Positions 11,342-22,349 of a stretch of 64,000 nucleotides of DNA are shown piece after piece. The stretch spans positions 16,386,374-16,450,373 of the forward strand of contig OZ005607.1 in NCBI GenBank assembly GCA_963930655.1, read 5' to 3'. This DNA is from Myrica gale. Taxonomy: Eukaryota; Streptophyta; Magnoliopsida; Fagales; Myricaceae. A model generated the notes under the pieces. The model was not told where the DNA came from. It ran no database searches and was given only the letters and a program-made list of their open reading frames with translations. Both the position numbers and the translations under genes were made by a program. Positions within the stretch are counted from its first letter, which is position 1. Every line of letters starts with the position of its first letter.

Positions 11342-12845
11342 TGTTAATCCAAGATTACAACTTGAGCTATCTAATTCCCATGATGTGATTGTATCACAAT
11401 TTTATTAATTAATCACTTGAGAAAGTTCCACAATTACACCATTTCCACTAGAAAATGAGAAAATTATGCTTTGGACATTATTAAGGGACGAATTGTTAAT
11501 TTTGACAAAAGCAAGTGTAATTGAGTAAATTTAAGTTATTTGTTTTCGCTCCTCTCACCATATTTTCATTCCTCCATTTTCATAAATATGATTGGAATAT
11601 TTCCTATATTGATTTCTGTTTTTACGTTTTGCATATGAACAATGGAGATGAAGTGAGCTCATGGAAGTGAGAGGGAGGCTAGAATCAAAGGGTCGGTCGA
11701 GCGGTCGTCGCTCGCCTGTCGAGCGTGAAGAGAAAATCCGAAGCCGCTCGAGCGCGTTGTCGCGCGCTGATCGCACGTTGATCGCCTTTATTTGAATGTC
11801 TTCGTGGGTGCTCGAGCGGCACGTCGAGCGTTGGTTGCACGTTAGGATTCTGTGTGAAAATCTTCAAGGGCGCTCGAGCGGTCGGGTTAGCACCGGTCGA
11901 GCGCGACACGTCTGACGCCAAGTTAGAGGGTATTTTTGGAAGTCAAAAAAGGCCCTAGGGCATTGTTGCTGAGTCATGACAAAAAGCCCTCCAAAAAGAA
12001 GGTTTAAAGGGAACATTTTCGTGCAAAGCAAGGGAGTTCGAAAGTTTTGTTTTGGCTAGGGCGGAAGGCTTTTGGGTGGCTGCTGAGTCTCCCAACTTTT
12101 CTCCTAAGACCTTTTTCATTGTTTTTGCTAGCTGCTTCCGTAAAGACCAAAAGCTTGTTGCTTTTGGCTTAGTTTTCTTTTATAGCTTTTGTTGCTTTCG
12201 GTTCATTGTTGTTAAGCCAAGACCAGATACTCTCTTACTGTTGCTTTCTTAGTCTACTGAATGTTCTTTTTAATCTATCGGGTGTTGTTCTCTTCTTCTC
12301 TTGTTCCATTTATGTTTCAGATTTAAGTTTTACTTTGGTTTGATGATTAAATGTTATGTTATGCTTCTATTTTACCTCCTTAATGTTAGAATAGTGTTTG
12401 GTTTTGTTTTTGTTTGTGGGATTGAGTATGGGTATGAATGGATTGTGACTAGCTAGAGATTGGCTACTAAGTGTTCGATGAAATGTCTCATAGAGCAGGA
12501 TTAATGCCAAGCGATGTTTATTCGACAACTACTTGAGTTTAACTAGTTTCAACTCCATCTCATGCTATTTTATTATCATGTTTTGCTTGTTAGCTCTTTA
12601 TTAATCTCTTAGCACTTACATTGATCACAATTCAAAATCTCAGAAACCATGGATGGTATCCAAGAACCCTACCTTTCCCTTTGTAAATACCATTTTAATT
12701 GTAAATAGAATATAGTTTTCTTTTATTGTAATGGTGGTTGGAATGAAAAATTGAACACATCGTTCCTTGTGGAGATGATCTAGGACTTCCCTTGTATTAC
12801 TTGACAACCTCCTACGCTTGAGAGTAATTCACTAATCATTTTTAG
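11342..12845. mobile_element. LTR-retroelement non-coding fragment, lineage unclear
   Basis: Begins TGTTAATCC at the same monomer position (after CATGTTAAT) as the copia LTR at 18765. It contains a CTCGAGCG cluster (11690-11915), a long T-rich tail, and near 12745-12830 a TTCCTTGTGGAGATGATCTA...TTGTATTACTTGAC block reminiscent of the end of some plant LTRs. I see no coding motif and cannot name the family. It abuts a Tekay-like integrase fragment at 12850. Confidence 0.45.
11690..11915. repeat. GC-rich CTCGAGCG / GTCGAGCG cluster
   Basis: Within about 225 bases the words CTCGAGCG, GTCGAGCG or GCTCGAGCGG occur about eight times, separated by 15-40 bases (for example near 11697, 11717, 11746, 11810, 11823, 11871 and 11898). 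The surrounding DNA is A/T-rich, so it stands out as an island. It may be a promoter-like repeat in an LTR; function unknown. Confidence 0.6.
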
Positions 12846-12849
12846 TTGA

Positions 12850-13160
12850 GTCATGATGTCTCCTCTACTCCGTGGTTTCTCCCTAACTTGCAACGGCTCT
12901 TATTTTATGACAATGGTAGGGTCGGGTAAAAACTTCCTCAGCAGTTGTATATGGAACACATCATCAACTCCCTCTAAGCAAGGGGGTAAGGCCAACCTAT
13001 ATGTCGTGGGTCCAATTCGCTCCAAGATCTGGGTTGAAGCTTCCCCTTCTTCTTGAACCATGTTTTACCCTTTGTATGGGAGATCTTCAAATATACTTTA
13101 CTCCCAACTTCAAATTCAAGCTTTCTCCTTCGATTATCCACATAATTCTTCTGCCATCCT
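12850..13160 (-). pseudogene. Tekay-type integrase C-terminal fragment
   Basis: On the minus strand it reads DDVFHIQLLRKFLPDP and EPLQVREKP, matching the integrase tail just before the chromodomain. It lines up base for base in long runs with 60290-60670 of the Tekay element here (for example CCCTCTAAGCAAGGGGGTA). Relative to that copy it lacks about 20 bases near 13027 and has in-frame stops. The rest of its pol is missing; the next block (13290 on) is a different family. Confidence 0.75.
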
Positions 13161-13915
13161 TAGGCGGTTCCAACTCCCTCCTTGTTTATTTGGATATTTT
13201 ATTTCAACACAATATTGATCATTTATCAAACAAACATGTATTTAACTTCAGTATCACCTTGCAGGACCCATAGGACACAAAATGCCTCAGCAACATAATA
13301 AGTTTCAGCACTTATCCACTTACGTAAACTTGATACCTTTTTTGCAGAATTTTCGAAAAGCTCCAAACACTCATTTTTGCTTGATTAGATGGTAGCAATT
13401 GTCTTCATATAAACCTTTATAGTACATACTATAGCAGTCCATATTTATATCTAATGACGTCATACATAAAAACAGAGTGGGTAACTTATAATTCTGCAGA
13501 AAGCTAAAGATTTCCATCAACTTAATGTTCTACACAAAAATTCCAGCAACATGTTCACAACTCAAACCTATTGAACTCCTTGCTTTCGAACATTAAACAT
13601 GGATGTATTTCATATGACAGAACGTATAACTTTCCTATAACCTCTCTATGAACAAAATTGTTCATTACGCTATCCACAGATTAAATTTACTGCAACATTC
13701 AAACAAGATATATTCTCTCTAACTTTATCCTCTTTTTCTTTCCCATAGAAAAGAAATCCTAATCATCTTCTTTTGAAATTATCAAGTTGTAGTCCTTATA
13801 ACTTTAGGCCCCATAATTTTTATACATTTGTACCACTCTCCAGCAAACCCCCTTCAACAACTTTCATAGCTCAAAAATTGCAACACCAATCTCCCATTTA
13901 CTATCAACCATCTGC
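13161..13915 (-). mobile_element. Fragment of LTR family C
   Basis: No coding signal. On the minus strand 13490-13560 reads CATGTTGCTGGAATTTTTGT and GTAGAACATTAAGTTGATGG, closely matching plus-strand 24425-24490 in the LTR at 23306. 13860-13910 likewise resembles 24335-24385. It sits at the 3' side of the gypsy pol at 13916, so it is most simply the remnant 3' LTR of that element after a large internal deletion. 13161-13290 is unassigned. Confidence 0.5.
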
Positions 13916-15425
13916 ATCATCAGCCACATGAATGTACTAGGGGAATTTGTCAGACCGAAGGGCATAACCAACCATTCAAAAAGACGTCCTTAGTCTTGAA
14001 TGTTGTCTTCCATTCATCGCCTTGCCGAAATCGAACTTCTTGATATCCACTACAAAGATCATTTTTTGAAAAAATTAATGCTCCACTTAATAAATCCAAC
14101 ATGTCGTCAAGCCGGGGAATTGGGAAACGGTACTTTGTAATCTTGTTGATTGCTCTGCTATCAATACACATCTGTCAGCTTCCATCTTTCTTCAGTGTTA
14201 AGAGTGCTAGCACAGCACAAAGGGCTGAGACTTTCGTGGATGAACCCAAGTTCTAGTAACTTATGCAAGAATGTGTTAAATTTGGAAGTGTTGACCCAGG
14301 TATTAGGTCAATTGCATGTTGGACTTCTCGCATTGGAGGAAGTTGTTCAGGTAATTCTCCTTGCATGAGGTCTTTGAATTCTTTCAGCACAACTGCAAGC
14401 TTTGCTGGAACAACATCATCGCTTTGCTTGGTCTCTTGGCCCACCAAACAAAAGACCCATTCTGTCTCATGAACCTCCTTAAAAAATAAACCGATGTTTA
14501 ATAAAGACTATACAAGATGCATATTGTCAAAACCGGCAATTCGCAAGGGCTCTAACACCATTCCCCGCCCTCTAAAAATAAAAGAATATGTGTTTTTATA
14601 GCCATCATAATGCACACACCTATCATAAAGCCATGGCCTCCCCAATAAGACATAACAAACAGTCATGGGGATAATGTCGCACCATACCGTATCTTGATAA
14701 TGCTTTCCCAGTGCAAAGTTAACTAAACACCGATTCTGGATAGGAAACGAACTCCCTTCATTTACCTAGCTAATTTTGTAAGGCGCAGGATGCTTCTCTT
14801 TTTCCAACTTCAACCTCTCAACCACCGACTAAGCAATTACATTCGTACCACTGCCATTGTTGATGATGACGTTCAATGCCTTCCCCGCATGCTCCAGGCG
14901 AGTGTGAAATATATTGTGTTGTCGCCAACTATGTTCTCCCGCAACTAATTCCAGTTCCTGCTCGGCTAGAATTCTATGAATGATACAGCTAGGCAACCCT
15001 ATTGCCTCTAACCATTCTTCCTCAAAGTCAACTGTGATTTCTCCTCAGTCTCATCTCAATCAACAACACCATCCACTACCATTAGATCATTTTCACACAC
15101 ATAAGCAAGCTTATGGTCGCGAGTAGGACAAACTACTGCAAAATGACCGAACCCCTTGCACTTGTAACATTGAGATCCTTCTCTGATAGCTTTGGACTTC
15201 CTTTCAAGTTACTTGTCGTATTCTTAGGACTCTCCGTAGATGGTCTTGGAAATGGACTAACATGTGGCTTTGAATTTCTTTGCTCTAGTGGTTGAAAACG
15301 TCGCTGCACTCAGGCCCAAACGTTTTTGCATCTGGAAAGCTAGCTGAAATGCTTCATCAACGCTAAGAAGTCAGGCTGTGAGCATTTCACATTGAATTTT
15401 GCTTCGGAGCCCGAAATGATAACAC
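13916..15425 (-). pseudogene. Chromovirus-like gypsy gag-protease-RT remnant
   Basis: Minus-strand order is correct for Ty3/gypsy. A CCHC zinc knuckle CYKCKGFGHFAVVC lies at about 15100-15175, a protease region NNGSGTNVIA at about 14835-14890 (active site expected D-G/S, here N), and GRPWLYDRCVHYDG at about 14600-14650. The protease-RT linker (FKDLMQGELPEQLPP) is at about 14330-14400, and the RT N-terminal part [12 protein letters not shown]...[12 protein letters not shown]...[20 protein letters not shown] at 13950-14170. RT breaks off right after the [15 protein letters not shown] segment near 13915, so the YxDD box, RNase H and integrase are missing. Multiple stops and frameshifts. A degenerate primer site (GTTATCATTTCGGGCTCCGA, minus) lies near 15400-15425. 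RT resembles Reina/CRM chromoviruses rather than Tekay. Confidence 0.75.
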
Positions 15426-16732
15426 ATGCATGGCAAAACTTTTTATAACTTCTTATTCATCCAACTAGTTTTAATACAGCTGAACTACGTAACAACTGAC
15501 ACTAAAAAAAAGAATCAAATATCTACAAAATCAAATAACGGCTACTTCTAGCTAATTCAAAGGAACGTGACTCACAACAACCACAACAACAGCGCATCTT
15601 TCAAATAGTTTGCAACTGTAAGATCAATTCGCAGCATCATCAGTTGTAATCTTCTCTTCAGGACCGTGATTTGCATCAAACACTTATGGCACATCAACAT
15701 TTTCCCATGAAACCTTAACTCAAAATCTGATTGTGATGCCTTCCTAAGCTCCAAAATTTTTATCTATTCCAACATGCAAAGTGTTGAAAGGGTAGAAAAT
15801 AGAAACACTAACAACTTCACATTGTCATCTACGGTTTCCTTTAAAAGTTTCGGTCCAATAGTAACCACCCTTACCTTTGCTAAACTTTATTTTTTTCCTT
15901 GCCTTGGCCGGACCTTTAGCTCCTCCTCCTCCTCCTCCTCTTCTTCTTCTTCTTCTCTAAGTCCTTCTCTTCTTTACCTCCTCGATTGGTTCCTTTGAGT
16001 TCCTGTAGCACTTTCTCTATTTCTCTCTTATTTGCCTCTTTGCCTCTCTACGTAAGGTGTGAGACAATGAACCAAAAAAAAATGTAGAGGGAAAGTGTTG
16101 CGGAAGGAAAGGAAAAATAGGTGCTGGGAAAGGACCACTCTACCCCTAACTTTGTTAGTAACGCGCACTTTTATTGGTTCAAATGTGCCGCAGATTTATT
16201 TATTTATTTTCATTTTTTCACCCCTTAATGTTTCCATATTTGTATTTCTGTCACAGAGTTTTTTCCCTTTAGATAAAAAATCAAACCCATTTAAAGATAA
16301 AACCTAAAATTTAAACATAGGAGAATAAGCTCTGTATATTTTTCTATTTCAGCCTACAATAGTGTATATTTCTTCCACATACATATCAAATCCCTAGTTC
16401 TACTTTTAGACAAAGAAAATTGAAAGCATGATCGACACATATTAATAACATGATTGGCTAAGTACTAATTAAGGTCTTGAGCAAAAAAAAATTAGCACCC
16501 TTAATAATGGCAAACAAAGATAATATTTAGATAATAATAAAAATGGACAAAATAAGTGCAGAAGTAAAATTTCACCTTGGACATAAATTTTTAAATTAAA
16601 TAATATATTTCCTTTTCAATAATTTAAAACAGTACAACAGTTGAGTTAGAAAGTAAAATTTTAATAATTAAACTAACACGAAAGGGAACTTAAACTGATA
16701 AGCTCCACCAGGTTCCAAGCCGGGGTCTCACA
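15426..16732 (-). mobile_element. LTR family C copy, probable 5' LTR of the gypsy remnant
   Basis: On the minus strand it starts TGTGAGACCCCGGC at 16732 and runs to the degenerate primer site near 15425, about 1.3 kb. 16080-16310 read in reverse matches plus-strand 23700-23890 of the LTR at 23306 (shared words GGGAAAGGACCACT and CTAACTTTGTTAGTAAC). Both copies carry a triplet microsatellite next to this block. The right side abuts satellite at 16733. Confidence 0.6.
15918..15958. repeat. TCC/TTC triplet microsatellite
   Basis: CTCCTCCTCCTCCTCCTC followed by TTCTTCTTCTTCTTCTC inside LTR family C. The related LTR copy at 23306 has GAAGAAGAAGAAGAAG at 23880-23896 in the opposite orientation. 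Confidence 0.9.
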
Positions 16733-16840
16733 CATACACATGTTAATATCGACTAAATTAACTATGACACATGATAAAATCATATACAAAAGAAATAGCG
16801 CATAAACATGTTAATATTACATAAATTAAACATAACACAT

Positions 16841-16998
16841 GATAATTTATGGAATAAAGTTTTTGATTGAGGGACTGTGACATACGAGCTCTGTATCTCC
16901 AAGTCGTTGGGGGCATCAAACTCTGAGCATCACTTAGAAGAATTAAATTAGGCATCCAGAGAAGAAATGGAGAGAGGATTATACATGGTATAGGCTAC
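16841..16998. repeat. Satellite module copy c
   Basis: GATAATTTATGGAATAAAGT to GGTATAGGCTAC. The middle is slightly shortened relative to copies d-f (the CTCC AAGTCGTTGG region). Confidence 0.85.
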
Positions 16999-17285
16999 AA
17001 ACATGTTAATATCACATACAAAACAAACATATGGGCATAAACATTATAATATCACATAAATGAAATATAACACGTGATAAAATGATGTATAAAAGAAACA
17101 TAAGCGCATAAACATATTAATATCACATAAATAAACAATAAGAAATGATAAAATTAGATATAAAAAAATATAAGCCCATAAATATATTAATATCACATAA
17201 ATGAATTATAACGTGATAAAATCACATACAAAACAAACATAAGCGCATAAAAATGATAATATCACATAAATAAAAATAACACATG

Positions 17286-17449
17286 ATAATTATGGAATAG
17301 AGTTTTTGATTGAAAGATTGTGACTTGCAGGCTTTGTATTGAAACACGCTCCAAGTTGTCGCAGCCTCAGACTTTGAGCATCATCTTGAAGAATTAAACT
17401 AGACTCCCACAGAAGAAACGAAGAGATGATTATATATCGCATAGGCTAT
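17286..17449. repeat. Satellite module copy d
   Basis: ATTATGGAATAGAGTTTTTG to ATATCGCATAGGCTAT. Its centre reads AACACGCTCCAAGTTGTCGC. Confidence 0.85.
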
Positions 17450-17800
17450 AAACATGTTAATATCACATCTAAAGAAATATAAGATCAAAAACATTATAAT
17501 GTCACATAAATGAACCATAACATGTGATAAAATGACATACAAAACAAACATAATGGCATAAACATGTTAATATCATATAGATGGAAGATAAAATGATATA
17601 CAAAAGAAACATAAGCGCATAAACATGTCAATATCACATAAATTAAACATAACATTTGATAAAATCACATACAAGACATATATAAGTGCATAAACATGTT
17701 AGTATCATATAAATGAACTATAACAAGTGACAAAATCACATACAAAAGAAACATAAGCACATAAACTTGTTAATTTTACATAACTTAATAATAATACATG

Positions 17801-17966
17801 ATAAATTATGAAATAGAGTTTTTGATTGAGAGACTATCACTTGCTGGCTCTGTACTCATACTCTCTCCAAGCTGTCGCGGCTTAAGACTCTAAGTATAAT
17901 CTTGAAGAATTGAATTAGGCTCCCAGAAAAGAAAGGGATAGAGGGCTATATATCATATAGGCAATA
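17801..17966. repeat. Satellite module copy e
   Basis: ATAAATTATGAAATAGAGTT to TATATCATATAGGCAAT, with the same internal word order as copy d. Confidence 0.85.
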
Positions 17967-18458
17967 AACATGTTAATATCACATACAAAACAAACTTATG
18001 CGTATAAACATTATAATATCACATAAATGAATCATAACACGTGGTAAAATGACATACAAAAGAAACATAAGCGTATAAACATGTTAATATCACATAAATC
18101 AATCGTAACATATGATAAAATCACATACAAAATAAAATAAACGCATAAACATAAATAATATCAAATAAATAAATCATAACACAAAATATAATCACATACA
18201 AAACAAACATAAGCACATAAACATGTAAATATCATATAAATGAACAATAACACATGATAAAATTACATATAAAACAAACATAAGGGCATAAACATGTTAA
18301 TGTCACATAAATTAGCCATAACACATCGTAAAAATAAACATAAGGGCATAAACATGTTAATATCACATAAATGAACAATAACATGTGATAAAATCACATA
18401 CAAAACAAACATAAGCGCATTAACTCGTTAATATTACATAAATTAACAACAATATATG

Positions 18459-18641
18459 ATAATTTATGTAATAGAGTTTTTGATTGAGAGACTGTCATTT
18501 GTGGGCTCTATATTGAAACTCGCTCAAAGCCGTCGCGGCTTAAGCCTGTGAGTATAATCTTGAAGAATTAAACTAGGCTCTCGGAGAAGAAAGAGAGAGA
18601 GAGAGAGAGAGAGAGAAAGAATTATATATGGTATAGGCTAT
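18459..18641. repeat. Satellite module copy f with a GA microsatellite
   Basis: GATAATTTATGTAATAGAGT to TATATGGTATAGGCTAT. Unlike the other copies it has an expanded GA run (about 18590-18617) at the place where the others read GAGAGAGGAC, which makes it about 18 bases longer. Confidence 0.85.
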
Positions 18642-18764
18642 AAGCGTGTTAATATCACATACGAAACAAACTTATGGGCATAAACATTATAAACTCACGT
18701 AAATGAACCAAAACATGTGAAAAAATAACATACAATAGAAACATAAGCGCATATACATGTTAAT

Positions 18765-20050
18765 TGTTGGCTTTGAGTCACAATCAATGTTTTGATGATA
18801 ACAATATACGTAATTGAGTTGTGGAGCAAAACGAATCCAAAATGAGCACGGAGCGATCAAACAACATCACCTTCAATGGAAGTGCTCTTAAAGTGAAGAC
18901 TCAAGTCGCTAGGGTAATCTTTGTAACTCTAAAACTTCATCTTTAACAAGGATGTCAATCACACATGCATAAGTCTTCAAAACTTGCATAAACCGTTTTA
19001 ATATTTGTTGTAAGATTAAAACCTTTTTAGTTCCTTCAAAATATCCCAAATATACTCCCAAACCTTTTTATATACTTATGAGAAGTTAGAGTTTAAAATT
19101 GGGTATTTTAAGTTGGTCAAAATAGAGTTTTTAGAACAACTGGATGAAGCTTAAAATGAGGAGGTCGACCGGCTCAATGTAGCGGTCGACCGGTAGCTTT
19201 AGAAATGCTCTGACAAATTGACCGCTGTGTAACGGTAACATGTAGAGGTCGACCAGTTCATGTAGCGGTTGACCGGTAGCATTTAATAGAGAGTCGTTAC
19301 GCTTCTGACAATATGACCATTGAACAATGGTAAACTTGAAGCGGTCGACCGGTTCATGTAGCGGTCGACCGGCTCGTTTTAACAGTTCACTCTAACGGCT
19401 ATAAACGGCTATTTTTCTCATGAGGTCTATATAAAGCCATTCCCATGCCTTTGAAACTCAACAAAATCGTCCTAATCATTTACAAAGGCTTAGAGTGATA
19501 AAAAATCTTCCAATCTTTATTCAAGCATCATACACACATATTCTTCATTTTTCACATCCTTATTATTGTGTGAAGCCTAAGAGCTAGTCATTTCTCATTG
19601 TAATATCTACTCCATCAAGGGAGTTTTAGAGGGGAATTTTGTTCAATCATACACATTCCTAAGAGAGTGATTCTCTTGCATCCTTTCGGTGAGGGTTGTT
19701 CATCGAAAGAAGGAGTTTGGAGAGGTTTGTTCTCAAACTCGTTTTTGAGGCTTGAAGAGGGTTTTTCTCAAGCTCAAGTGTAAGAAAACCGTTCCCTTGG
19801 TTGAAGGGAGAATAGTGGAGAAACCTCAAGACTCGGTAAAGGAGCTTGAGGGGTGGACGTAGGCGGGCTTGCCGAACCACCTAAATATTGTGTTTGCTTC
19901 TCTTCCCTTATCTATTTATTTGTGCTACTAGTTTATTGCTTTATAGTTTTCTCTTGTAGCTAGCAAACACACTCTTTGGGGTAATTTTCGAAAACGTTTT
20001 GAAACCCAATTCACCCCCCCTCTTGGGTTGCCTTAATCCTAGGAATATCA
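18765..20050 (+). mobile_element. 5' LTR of a SIRE-like copia element
   Basis: Starts TGTTGGCTTTGAGTCACAAT right after satellite CATGTTAAT and ends CCTAGGAATATCA at 20050, followed by a tRNA-Met primer site. The end region CACCCCCCCTCTTGGGTTG is typical of SIRE/Maximus LTRs (family knowledge). 1286 bp, TG...CA. It carries six GTCGACC-like words at 19160-19380 and TATATAAAG at 19429, a plausible TATA box. The matching 3' LTR is absent; the element is cut in gag. Confidence 0.8.
19160..19380 (+). repeat. GCGGTCGACCGG motif cluster in the copia LTR
   Basis: Three pairs of the word: GAGGTCGACCGG/AGCGGTCGACCGG, AGAGGTCGACCAG/AGCGGTTGACCGG and AGCGGTCGACCGG twice. Pairs are 12-16 bases apart internally and lie about 90 bases from each other. 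CATGTAGCGGTCGACCG (near 19355) is identical to the word in the MITE at 6265. The cluster sits 50-270 bases upstream of the putative TATA box. Confidence 0.75.
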
Positions 20051-20052
20051 AT

Positions 20053-20064
20053 TGGTATCAGAAC
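20053..20064 (+). promoter_or_regulatory. tRNA-Met primer-binding site of the copia element
   Basis: TGGTATCAGAAC two bases after the LTR. The usual plant copia site is TGGTATCAGAGC, so one base differs. Confidence 0.8.
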
Positions 20065-20105
20065 TTGGTGCTCACTTTAGCAAGATTTAAAATTCTTGAG
20101 TTAGA

Positions 20106-20877
20106 ATGGCAACTTCAAGCAACAACTCTCATGTTGAGGGACCCTCAACATCTAGACCCCTTCCTTCAATGGAAGTGATTACACCTATTGGAAAGCAAGG
20201 ATGAAAATCTATTTTCAATCCATTGATTATGATCTATGGCTTTGTGTTTTAAATGGACCACATTATCCTATGAAATCCGTAGATGAGAAAATTGTCCCTA
20301 AATCCGCCAGTGAGTATACTGATGATGAAAAAAAGAAAATTTCCAAATATGCTAAAGCCTTGAACATTCTTTATTGTGCATTAGATAGAAATGAATTCAA
20401 TAGAATATCTACTTGTGATAGCGCAAAGGAAATTTGGCATACTCTAGAAATCACACATGAAGGTACAAACCAAGTAAAAGAATCTAAGATAAGCATGCTA
20501 GTTCATAATTATGAATTGTTCAAAATGAAACCGGAAGAAATAATTAGCGACATGCTTACTAGATTTACAAATATCATAAATGGTTTAAATGCTCTTAGAA
20601 AAGTGTACACTAACTTCGATTTGGTGAGGAAAATTCTTAGGTCTCTACCAAAGACTTGGGAAGCCAAAGTCACGGCTATTCAAGAAGCAAAGGACCTCAC
20701 CAAATTGCCTTTGGAAGAGCTTGTTGGATCTCTCATGACTCACGAAATCACCATGAAGGGTCATGAAGAAGAAAGTCCAAAAAGGAGGAGTATAGCTTTG
20801 AAATCTTCCGTCGTTGAGGTTGAAGAAGATAATGATGAGAGTGGAGACGAGGATATTGCACTCATGACTAGGAACTG
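20106..20877 (+). pseudogene. SIRE-like copia Gag, truncated
   Basis: The leader ATG at 20106 (MATSSNNSHVEGPSTSRPLP) is in a different frame from the main body, so a frameshift lies near 20155. The body (20201-20876) is an intact UBN2-type Gag: YWKARMKIYFQ, then NILYCALDRNEFNRIS, AKEIWHTLEITHEGT, KILRSLPKTWEAKVTAI, LPLEELVGSLMTHE and the acidic DNDESGDEDIALMTRN. The zinc knuckle that should follow is missing. At about 20874-20878 the sequence switches within ACTGG to a fragment of LTR family B. Gag would coat the retrotransposon RNA; this copy cannot be complete. Confidence 0.85.
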
Positions 20878-21688
20878 GTCGGTACCGTACCATCAAGATG
20901 GATTCCCATACCGAAAGACGAATGCGAGAAGGATGGGTGAATCCACGAGGCTGTGCAAACCACACTGAAGGACATTGAGAAGGTGTGGGCCTCCAAGGGT
21001 CATGTCTAGCCACTGAAGGACGAATGCGAGAAGGTGCGCTAGCTTGACCGTATGTAAGGTCTCCAAGGGAAATCGGAGACGGTTCCAAAGGGAACGCACA
21101 ACCCTAACTTCAGGGGTTAAATGGAGCGAGCCCACAAGTAAAAGATATGAAATGGTTATGCAAAAGGGCCAAGAGTGGCACAAGTATGAATAAGTAATTT
21201 TCAAGGGTCTGGGGCCGAATTTAAGCAAGAGCATATGCATATTCATGACATGCATGTGCATCACTTATCAAGTTCTTTCTTCCATGATTAAGCGAGCATG
21301 AGTCAAGCAAGCATATGTCAAGAAGCATGTTTCAAATTTATGTCTTTCCCTTACTGAGACTTTTTGACTCATGTTTTCAAAATTGTGTCATTCCAGATGC
21401 CTCAGGTGAAGAGAGTCAGGAGGACTACCTGACATAGAAGCACAAGAAATATGTTCTAAATTTTGATGATAGTGGCTTGAGCGTCACTAGTTGGCTTTTA
21501 ATATGTTATATATATTTTGTATGAAAACTTAATGAGAACCCTAATTATGTATGATTTTGCTCGAATCCCTCGCGATCCTGTACGTTTCCGCCGTAAGCAC
21601 GTAAGTATATAAGTAAGAACGCTGGAGCCATCCGGGGGATAGCTCGCGGTTGTCACGGTCCCTGCGGGATGCCGTTCGGGGCGTGACA
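20878..21688 (+). mobile_element. 3' part of LTR family B
   Basis: The reverse complement of 27280-28121, ending GGGGCGTGACA at 21688. Shared blocks include the GGTCGGTACCGTACC start, CTTCAGGGGTTAAATGGAGC and GGAAACGTACAGGATCGCGA. The upstream ~2.8 kb of the LTR is missing at the junction with copia gag. It is followed by the arm of a MITE, suggesting the LTR had inserted into that MITE. Confidence 0.75.
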
Positions 21689-21925
21689 TAAAGCAAAAGA
21701 CGACGACGTTTGGCTCCTGCCTTGTCTGTGACCTGGTCCAGAAATTTTGGATGCTGAGGTGGCGGAGAGCACCATTAAAAAGTTGGACGGAGAAGTGACG
21801 GAAAGGTATTTTTGTATAAAAGAAAAAAATGAAAAGAAAACTGAAGGACAAAAATTTTGAACTTTGAAACTGAGGGACTAAAGTGAAAAAGTTTCAAAAA
21901 CCTTGGGACTAAAACGTCAATTTTC
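21689..21925. mobile_element. One arm of a second MULE-type foldback MITE
   Basis: Read inward from 21925 it begins GGAAAATTGACGTTTTAGTC and AAAGTTCAAAATTTTTGTCC, a typical MITE arm built like that of the MITE at 6049. The other arm is not in the window near this site. Satellite resumes directly at AAAAAATTAGCGCG, the same monomer phase as the MITE at 6049. Confidence 0.6.
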
Positions 21926-22282
21926 CAAAAAATTAGCGCGTAAAACATTAATTAACCTTAACAAATGAACAAATCACATACAAGAAAACTAAAACCGTAT
22001 AAACATGTTAATATCACATTCATAAATCATAACACATGATAAAATCACATACAAAACAATAATAAGCACATAAACACGATAATATCACATAAATAAACCA
22101 TAATGAATGATATAATCACAAAGAAAACAAACATAAGGACATAAACATGTTAATATCACATAAATGAACCATAACACATGATAAAATCACATATAAAACA
22201 AACATAAGTGCATAAACATGTTAATATCACATAAATTAATCATTATACGTGATAAAATTACATAAATTAACCATAACACATG

Positions 22283-22349
22283 ATAATTTCTGGAATAGAG
22301 TTTTTGATTGAGAAGAAAGGGGGAGAGAACAATATATGGTATAGGCCAT
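22283..22349. repeat. Satellite module copy g, internally deleted
   Basis: Starts AATTTCTGGAATAGAGTTTT and jumps from TTGATTGAG to AAGAAAGGGGGAGAG. About 100 central bases are missing; the end GGTATAGGCCAT is kept. Confidence 0.8.

Larger units (their letters stand above)
16733..18764. repeat. Satellite array block 3, the longest
   Basis: About 2.0 kb of 71-bp monomers with four module copies (16841, 17286, 17801, 18459). Gaps between the end of one module and the start of the next are about 287, 351 and 492 bases, close to 4, 5 and 7 monomers. The block stops at CATGTTAAT, directly followed by the copia LTR. Confidence 0.92.

Noticed and set aside
11342..16732. One single intact gypsy element between the satellite blocks
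   Set aside because: The Tekay-type integrase piece at 12850 and the Reina/CRM-like RT at 13950 belong to different lineages, and no matching target duplication was found.
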